From: Dallia pectoralis
Taxonomy: Eukaryota > Chordata > Actinopteri > Esociformes > Umbridae
Reading direction: 5' to 3'
Assembly (NCBI GenBank): GCA_029465975.1
Contig: CM055748.1
Location: forward strand, 14,208,627 to 14,272,626
DNA length: 64,000 nt
In this document: one piece after another, positions 48,801 through 57,800 of the stretch
Position numbering within the stretch: the stretch's first letter is position 1
Layout of the letters: every line of letters begins with the position of its first letter
Made by a program: the position numbers and the translations under genes
Notes under the pieces: generated by a model
What the model was told of the DNA's origin: nothing
What the model saw: only the letters and a program-made list of their open reading frames with translations
The model's database searches: none

Positions 48801-51800
48801 TGTGGACCCCTAGCTGAGAGCTCACCTCCATGTAAACTACATGTGGACTCCTAGCTGAGAGCTTACCTCCATGTAAACTACATGTGGACTCCTAGCTGAG
48901 AGCTCACCTCCATGTAAACTACATGTGGACTCCTAGCTGAGAGCTCACCTCCATGTAAACTACATGTGGACTCCTAGCTGAGAGCTCACCTCCATGTAAA
49001 CTACATGTGGACTCCTAGCTGAGAGCTTACCTCCATGTAAACTACATGTGGACTCCTAGCTGAGAGCTTACCTCCATGTAAACTACATGTGGACCCCTAG
49101 CTGAGAGCTCACCTCCATGTAAACTACATGTGGACCCCTAGCTGAGAGCTTACCTCCATGTAAACTACATGTGGACCCCTAGCTGAGAGCTCACCTCCAT
49201 GTAAACTACATGTGGACCCCTAGCTGAGAGCTCACCTCCATGTAAACTACATGTGGACTCCTAGCTGAGAGCTTACCTCCATGTAAACTACATGTGGACC
49301 CCTAGCTGAGAGCTCACCTCCATGTAAACTACATGTGGACTCCTAGCTGAGAGCTCACCTCCATGTAAACTACATGTGGACTCCTAGCTGAGAGCTTACC
49401 TCCATGTAAACTACATGTGGACTCCTAGCTGAGAGCTCACCTCCATGTAAACTACATGTGGACTCCTAGCTGAGAGCTCACCTCCATGTAAACTACATGT
49501 GGACTCCTAGCTGAGAGCTCACCTCCATGTAAACTACATGTGGACCCCTCCATGTAAACTACATGACCCCTAGCTGAGCTTACCTCCATGTAAACTACAT
49601 GTGGACCCCTAGCTGAGAGCTCACCTCCATGTAAACTACATGTGGACCCCTAGCTGAGAGCTCACCTCCATGTAAACTACATGTGGACCCCTAGCTGAGA
49701 GCTCACCTCCATGTAAACTACATGTGGACTCCTAGCTGAGAGCTTACCTCCATGTAAACTACATGTGGACTCCTAGCTGAGAGCTCACCTCCATGTAAAC
49801 TACATGTGGACTCCTAGCTGAGAGCTCACCTCCATGTAAACTACATGTGGACTCCTAGCTGAGAGCTTACCTCCATGTAAACTACATGTGGACCCCTAGC
49901 TGAGAGCTCACCTCCATGTAAACTACATGTGGACCCCTAGCTGAGAGCTCACCTCCATGTAAACTACATGTGGACTCCTAGCTGAGAGCTCACCTCCATG
50001 TAAACTACATGTGGACTCCTAGCTGAGAGCTTACCTCCATGTAAACTACATGTGGACTCCTAGCTGAGAGCTTACCTCCATGTAAACTACATGTGGACTC
50101 CTAGCTGAGAGCTCACCTCCATGTAAACTACATGTGGACTCCTAGCTGAGAGCTCACCTCCATGTAAACTACATGTGGACTCCTAGCTGAGAGCTCACCT
50201 CCATGTAAACTACATGTGGACTCCTAGCTGAGAGCTCACCTCCATGTAAACTACATGTGGACTCCTAGCTGAGAGCTTACCTCCATGTAAACTACATGTG
50301 GACTCCTAGCTGAGAGCTTACCTCCATGTAAACTACATGTGGACCCCTAGCTGAGATCTTACCTCCATGTAAACTACATGTGGACTCCTAGCTGAGAGCT
50401 CACCTCCATGTAAGTTGGCTGAAAGCACAAAGGGATTATTGCGGATCCAGTTCATCACAGCGATGGTCTCTGGCTGCCTGGGTTCAGTGATCACAGTAAA
50501 CTGGTCAGGGAAGTTACGGTTTAGATCAAAGTTGTTACTGTTGTTGCGTCCTAGGAACCCTCTGACATCACCTAAAGGCAAAGCAAACAGGGAAACAGAC
50601 ATATTCTAAATGAATCACAATCCATTACTCAGAGACAAGGCTAATTGATTATTCTGCTGTCACACTGACAAACAGCCAAACACACATAGCTATTGAACAC
50701 TGGGTCAGTACTACCTTAAATATCTAAAATAAGTAATAAATCCATTATGTTTGGGGTTAATGAGTAATAAATCCATTATGTTTGGGGTTAATGAGTAATA
50801 AATCCATTATGTTTGGGGTAAATGAGTAACAAATCCATTATGTTTGGGGTTAATGAGTAATAAATCCATTATGTTTGGGGTTAATGAGTAATAAATCCAT
50901 TATGTTTGGGGTAAATGAGTAACAAATCCATTATGTTTGGGGTTAATGAGTAACAAATCCATTATGTTTGGGGTAAATGAGTAACAAATCCATTATGTTT
51001 GGGGTAAATGAGTCATAAATCCATTATGTTTGGGGTAAATGAGTCATAAATCCATTATGTTTGGGGTAAATGAGTAATAAATCCATTATGTTTGGGGTAA
51101 ATGAGTAATAAATCCATTATGTTTGGGGTAAATGAGTAATAAATCCATTATGTTTGGGGTAAATGAGTAATAAATCCATTATGTTTGGGGTAAATGAGTA
51201 ATAAATCCATTATGTTTGAAGTAAATGAGTAATAAATCCATTATGTTTGGGGTAAATGAGTAATACATCCATTATGTTTGGGGTAAATGAGCAACAAATC
51301 CATTATGTTTGGGGTAAATGAGTAATACATCCATTATGTTTGGGGTTAATGAGTAATAAATCCATTATGTTTGGGGTAAATGAGTAATAAATCCATTATG
51401 TTTGAAGTAAATGAGTAATAAATCCATTATGTTTGGGGTTAATGAGTAATACATCCATTATGGTTGGGGTAAATGAGTCATAAATCCATTATGTTTGGGG
51501 TAAATGAGTCATAAATCCATTATGTTTGGGGTAAATGAGTCATAAATCCATTATGTTTGGGGTAAATGAGTAATAAATCCATTATGTTTGGGGTAAATGA
51601 GTAATAAATCCATTATGTTTGGGGTAAATGAGTAACAAATCCATTATGTTTGGGGTTAATGAGTAATAAATCCATTATGTTTGGGGTTAATGAGTAATAA
51701 ATCCATTATGTTTGGGGTTAATGAGTAATAAATCCATTATGTTTGGGGTAAATGAGTAATAAATCCATTATGTTTGGGGTTAATGAGTAATAAATCCATT

Positions 51801-54800
51801 ATGTTTGGGGTAAATGAGTAATAAATCCATTATGTTTGGGGTAAATGTTTGGGGTAAATGAAATCCATTATGTTTGGGGTTAATGAGTAACAAATCCATT
51901 ATGTTTGGGGTAAATGAGTAACAAATCCATTATGTTTGGGGTAAATGAGTCATAAATCCATTATGTTTGGGGTAAATGAGTCATAAATCCATTATGTTTG
52001 GGGTTAATGAGTAATAAATCCATTATGTTTGGGGTAAATGAGTAATAAATCCATTATGTTTGGGGTAAATGAGTAATAAATCCATTATGTTTGGGGTAAA
52101 TGAGTAATAAATCCATTATGTTTGGGGTAAATGAGTAATAAATCCATTATGTTTGGGGTAAATGAGTAATAAATCCATTATGTTTGGGGTAAATGAGTAA
52201 TAAATCCATTATGTTTGGGGTAAATGAGCAACAAATCCATTATGTTTGGGGTAAATGAGTAATACATCCATTATGTTTGGGGTTAATGAGTAATAAATCC
52301 ATTATGTTTGGGGTAAATGAGTAATAAATCCATTATGTTTGGGGTAAATGAGTAATAAATCCATTATGTTTGGGGTTAATGAGTAATACATCCATTATGG
52401 TTGGGGTAAATGAGTCATAAATCCATTATGTTTGGGGTAAATGAGTCATAAATCCATTATGTTTGGGGTAAATGAGTCATAAATCCATTATGTTTGGGGT
52501 AAATGAGTAATAAATCCATTATGTTTGGGGTAAATGAGTAATAAATCCATTATGTTTGGGGTAAATGAGTAATAAATCCATTATGTTTGGGGTAAATGAG
52601 TAACAAATCCATTATGTTTGGGGTTAATGAGTAATAAATCCATTATGTTTGGGGTAAATGAGTAACAAATCCATTATGTTTGGGGTAAATGAGTAACAAA
52701 TTATGTTTGGGGTAAATGAGTAATAAATCCATTATGTTTGGGGTAAATGAGTAACCATTGTTTGGGGTAAATGAGTAACAAATCCATTATGTTTGGGGTA
52801 AATGAGTAAATGAGTAACAAATCCATTATGTTTGGGGTAAATGAGTAACAAATCCATTGTTTGGGGTTAATGAGTAATAAATCCATTATGTTTGAAGTAA
52901 ATGAGTAATAAATCCATTATGTTTGGGGTAAATGAGTCATAAATCCATTATGTTTGGGTTAAATGAGTCATAAATCCATTATGTTTGGGGTAAATGAGTA
53001 ACAAATCCATTGTTTGGGGTAAATGAGTAACAAATCCATTGTTTGGGGTAAATGAGTAATACATCCATTATGTTTGGGGTAAATGAGCAACAAATCCATT
53101 ATGTTTGGGGTAAATGAGTAATACATCCATTATGTTTGGGGTTAATGAGTAATAAATCCATTATGTTTGGGGTAAATGAGTAATAAATCCATTATGTTTG
53201 GGGTTAATGAGTAATACATCCATTATGGTTGGGGTAAATGAGTCATAAATCCATTATGTTTGGGGTAAATGAGTCATAAATCCATTATGTTTGGGGTAAA
53301 TGAGTCATAAATCCATTATGTTTGGGGTAAATGAGTAATAAATCCATTATGTTTGGGGTAAATGAGTAATAAATCCATTATGTTTGGGGTAAATGAGTAA
53401 CAAATCCATTATGTTTGGGGTTAATGAGTAATAAATCCATTATGTTTGGGGTAAATGAGTAACAAATCCATTATGTTTGGGGTAAATGAGTAACAAATCC
53501 ATTGTTTGGGGTAAATGAGTAACAAATCCATTATGTTTGGGGTAAATGAGTAATAAATCCATTATGTTTGGGGTAAATGAGTAATAAATCCATTATGTTT
53601 GGGGTAAATGAGTAACAAATCCATTATGTTTGAAGTAAATGAGGAATAAATCCATTATGTTTGGGGTTAATGAGTAATACATCCATTATGTTTGGGGTTA
53701 ATGAGTAATAAATCCATTATGTTTGGGATAAATGAGTCATAAATCCATTATGTTTGGGGTAAATGAGTCATAAATCCATTATGTTTGGGGTAAATGAGTC
53801 ATAAATCCATTATGTTTGGGGTAAATGAGTCATAAATCCATTATGTTTGGGGTTAATGAGTAATAAATCCATTATGTTTGGGGTTAATGAGTAATAAATC
53901 CATTATGTTTGAAGTAAATGAGTAATAAATCCATTATGTTTGGGGTTAATGAGTAATACATCCATTATGTTTGGGGTAAATGAGTCATAAATCCATTATG
54001 TTTGGGGTAAATGAGTCATAAATCCATTATGTTTGGGGTAAATGAGTAACAAATCCATTGTTTGGGGTAAATGAGTAACAAATCCATTGTTTGGGGTAAA
54101 TGAGTAATAAATCCATTATGTTTGGGGTAAATGAGTAACAAATCCATTATGTTTGGGGTAAATGAGTAACAAATCCATTATGTTTGAAGTAAATGAGTAA
54201 TAAATCCATTATGTTTGGGGTTAATGAGTAATACATCCATTATGTTTGGGGTTAATGAGTAATAAATCCATTATGTTTGGGGTAAATGAGTCATAAATCC
54301 ATTATGTTTGGGGTAAATGAGTCATAAATCCATTATGTTTGGGGTAAATGAGTCATAAATCCATTATGTTTGGGGTAAATGAGTCATAAATCCATTATGT
54401 TTGGGGTTAATGAGTAATAAATCCATTATGTTTGGGGTTAATGAGTAATAAATCCATTATGTTTGAAGTAAATGAGTAATAAATCCATTATGTTTGGGGT
54501 TAATGAGTAATACATCCATTATGTTTGGGGTAAATGAGTCATAAATCCATTATGTTTGGGGTAAATGAGTCATAAATCCATTATGTTTGGGGTAAATGAG
54601 TCATAAATCCATTATGTTTGGGGTAAATGAGTAACAAATCCATTGTTTGGGGTAAATGAGTAACAAATCCATTATGTTTGGGGTAAATGAGTAATAAATC
54701 CATTATGTTTGGGGTAAATGAGTAACAAATCCATTATGTTTGAAGTAAATGAGTAATAAATCCATTATGTTTGGGGTTAATGAGTAATACATCCATTATG

Positions 54801-57800
54801 TTTGGGGTTAATGAGTAATAAATCCATTATGTTTGGGGTAAATGAGTCATAAATCCATTATGTTTGGGGTAAATGAGTAATAAATCCATTATGTTTGGGG
54901 TTAATGAGTAATACATCCATTATGTTTGGGGTTTATGAGTAATAAATCCATTATGTTTGGGGTAAATGAGTCATAAATCCATTATGTTTGGGGTAAATGA
55001 GTAATAAATCCATTATGTTTGGGGTAAATGAGTAATAAATCCATTATGTTTGGGGTAAATGAGTAACTGAATTTGCTGGTTTAGAGACACATTTAAAGGA
55101 CAGAATATGTGGATTGGCTTTTCCAACTATCTCACGGTCTCATTCTGACACGTACCGTTTCTGTTTCCTGTCAGTAACTCTAAATACACTCAACACATTT
55201 GGATTCATCACTTGTTTTAGTTCACAACGAGACAGTTCGATTGGCTACTCCATGCACACACCACACACACACACCACACACCCACACACCTCACACACCA
55301 CACACCCACACACACCCACACACCTCACACACACACATACCACACACACACACACACACCCACACACCTCACACCCACACACACCCACACACCTCACACA
55401 CACACACACCACACACACACCCACCATCATGCACAACCACACCCACACACCCACCCACATGCACAACCACACCCATCCACACACCACACACACCCACCCA
55501 CCCCGCACAACCACACCCACTCCCCCCACACACACCCACATACCCTCTTTGGCAACCTCATAACCGTCAGGATTCATGGAGGGCATGATATGTATCCGTG
55601 TTGTATTGACCATCTGGGTGACCTCAGGGTCGCTGCCGTAGTTCAGACAGAGGTACTCAATGAGGTTGAGGAGCAGCTCACGACCAACCACCTCGTTCCC
55701 ATGCATGTTCCCTACGTACTTAAACTCTGGTTCACCTGGTCCAGAAAAACAAAGGGCAGGGAACTTTAGAAGCTCCTTTCCTGCAATAACATTCATGTCC
55801 TGGGACCAAGAGATTTTAGATGCATAGGTTTTAAACGATTAATGTAAAATACAAAACAATTGGCAGAAAGAAAAGTAGTTAAGTAATAACTAAGTTTGAA
55901 TGCAGCTGTTTTAAATTGCTTTTAGTCTGAGGAGAATACTGTGGTGCTAACCAGAACCAGTACCTACCTGGCTCGTGGACCATGGGGTTGTCTGAGGAGG
56001 ATACTGTGGTGCTAACCAGAACCAGTACCTACCTGGCTCGTGGACCATGGGGTTGTCTGAGGAGGATACTGTGGTGCTAACCAGAACCAGTACCTACCTG
56101 GCTCGTGGACCATGGGGTTGTCTGAGGAGGATACTGTGGTGCTAACCAGAACCAGTACCTACCTGGCTCGTGGACCATGGGGTTGTCTGAGGAGGATACT
56201 GTGGTGCTAACCAGAACCAGTACCTACCTGGCGCGTGGACCATGGGGTTGTCTGAGGAGGATACTGTGGTGCTAACCAGAACCAGTACCTACCTGGCGCG
56301 TGAACCGTGGGGTTGTCTGAGGAGAATACTGTGGTGCTAACCAGAACCAGTACCTACCTGGCTCGTGGACCATGGGGTTGTCTGAGGAGGATACTGTGGT
56401 GCTAACCAGAACCAGTACCTACCTGGCGCGTGAACCGTGGGGTTGTCTGAGGAGAATACTGTGGTGCTAACCAGAACCAGTACCTACCTGGCTCGTGGAC
56501 CATGGGGTTGTCTGAGGAGAATACTGTGGTGCTAACCAGAACCAGTACCTACCTGGCGCGTGAACCGTGGGGTTGTCTGAGGAGAATACTGTGGTGCTAA
56601 CCAGAACCAGTACCTACCTGGCTCGTGGACTGTGGGGTTGTCTGAGGAGGATACTGTGGTGCTAACCAGAACCAGTACCTACCTGGCGCGTGAACCGTGG
56701 GGTTGTCTGAGGAGAATACTGTGGTGCTAACCAGAACCAGTACCTACCTGGCTCGTGGACTGTGGGGTTGTCTGAGATCACCATAACATAAAGCTCTCGA
56801 CCCTGCACCGACTGCCCAATGGAGTACAGATGGGCAATAGAGTGGAAATCAGTTTCGTACCTGTGGGGTAAAAACAACTAGATCTTTATCAAACTCTACA
56901 GCACCTTCTGAAGCACATGTTTAGGACATCCTATCCTATATATTTAAATATCCCCACTTTTGAACAGTTCAATGCAACACACAGTTAGCATGCTTTACTG
57001 CAGATGACATGCTATAGAGAAAACATGACCGTACTTCCGCAGGAAGATCTCCATGTCATTATAACCGTGGTGGCGGAATTTCTGTGGTTGTATTGGCTGG
57101 TTCTCAGGCTGGGCTGGAGACAGAGTGGTTCCTGTCTCAGGGAAGGTGCTGGTGGTGTGGACAGATGTTGAGTCAGGGTAGGTTGTAGTTGTGGTCGGGT
57201 AGGCAGAGGGTTTGGCTACGCCTTCAATGACTTCCTGTCCCACGGGTGTCAGAGTGAAGTTGAGTTCCGTGGCCTTGCCTTCCACAACATGGACCCCAAT
57301 CACTGTGCTGGTCACGTACCTACGAAGACAGAAGACATTGAGAACACGTTCTCTCTATATTTATGGGATATATTTCATGTATTGGTTTAAACAAGCTCAA
57401 ACAGGATCCCAAATAAGGAGTAGATTGTGATTCATCTATAAATATGTGTGGCAGCATGTGCAAGTTACAACAGCTAGTAAAATAACAGCAGTACTCACCC
57501 TGTGGTTACAGCAGAGATGTTATATGTCCCTGGGAGGAGCAGTCGATAGTAGTCCCCAAACTGGCCTGTGGTCAGGTTATGGTTGATGCCTCCCACCACA
57601 ATCCTGACGTCAGGCAGTGGGGTTTCACTGGCACCATCCATCACATAACCTCTCACTCCAATGTGGACCTGAGATAAACACCATTCAGACACCATTCAGA
57701 CACCATTCAAAAACCATGCTGAACCTCTGTTGAATAACATTGCTTTAAAGATACAGTTCAATTAATGAGAGAAAAGCTGTTTTCTAAAACATATTAACAG

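Noticed and set aside
50720..55068. CRISPR-like regular array
   Set aside because: Units are contiguous with no unique spacers, the host is a vertebrate, and no cas genes are present.
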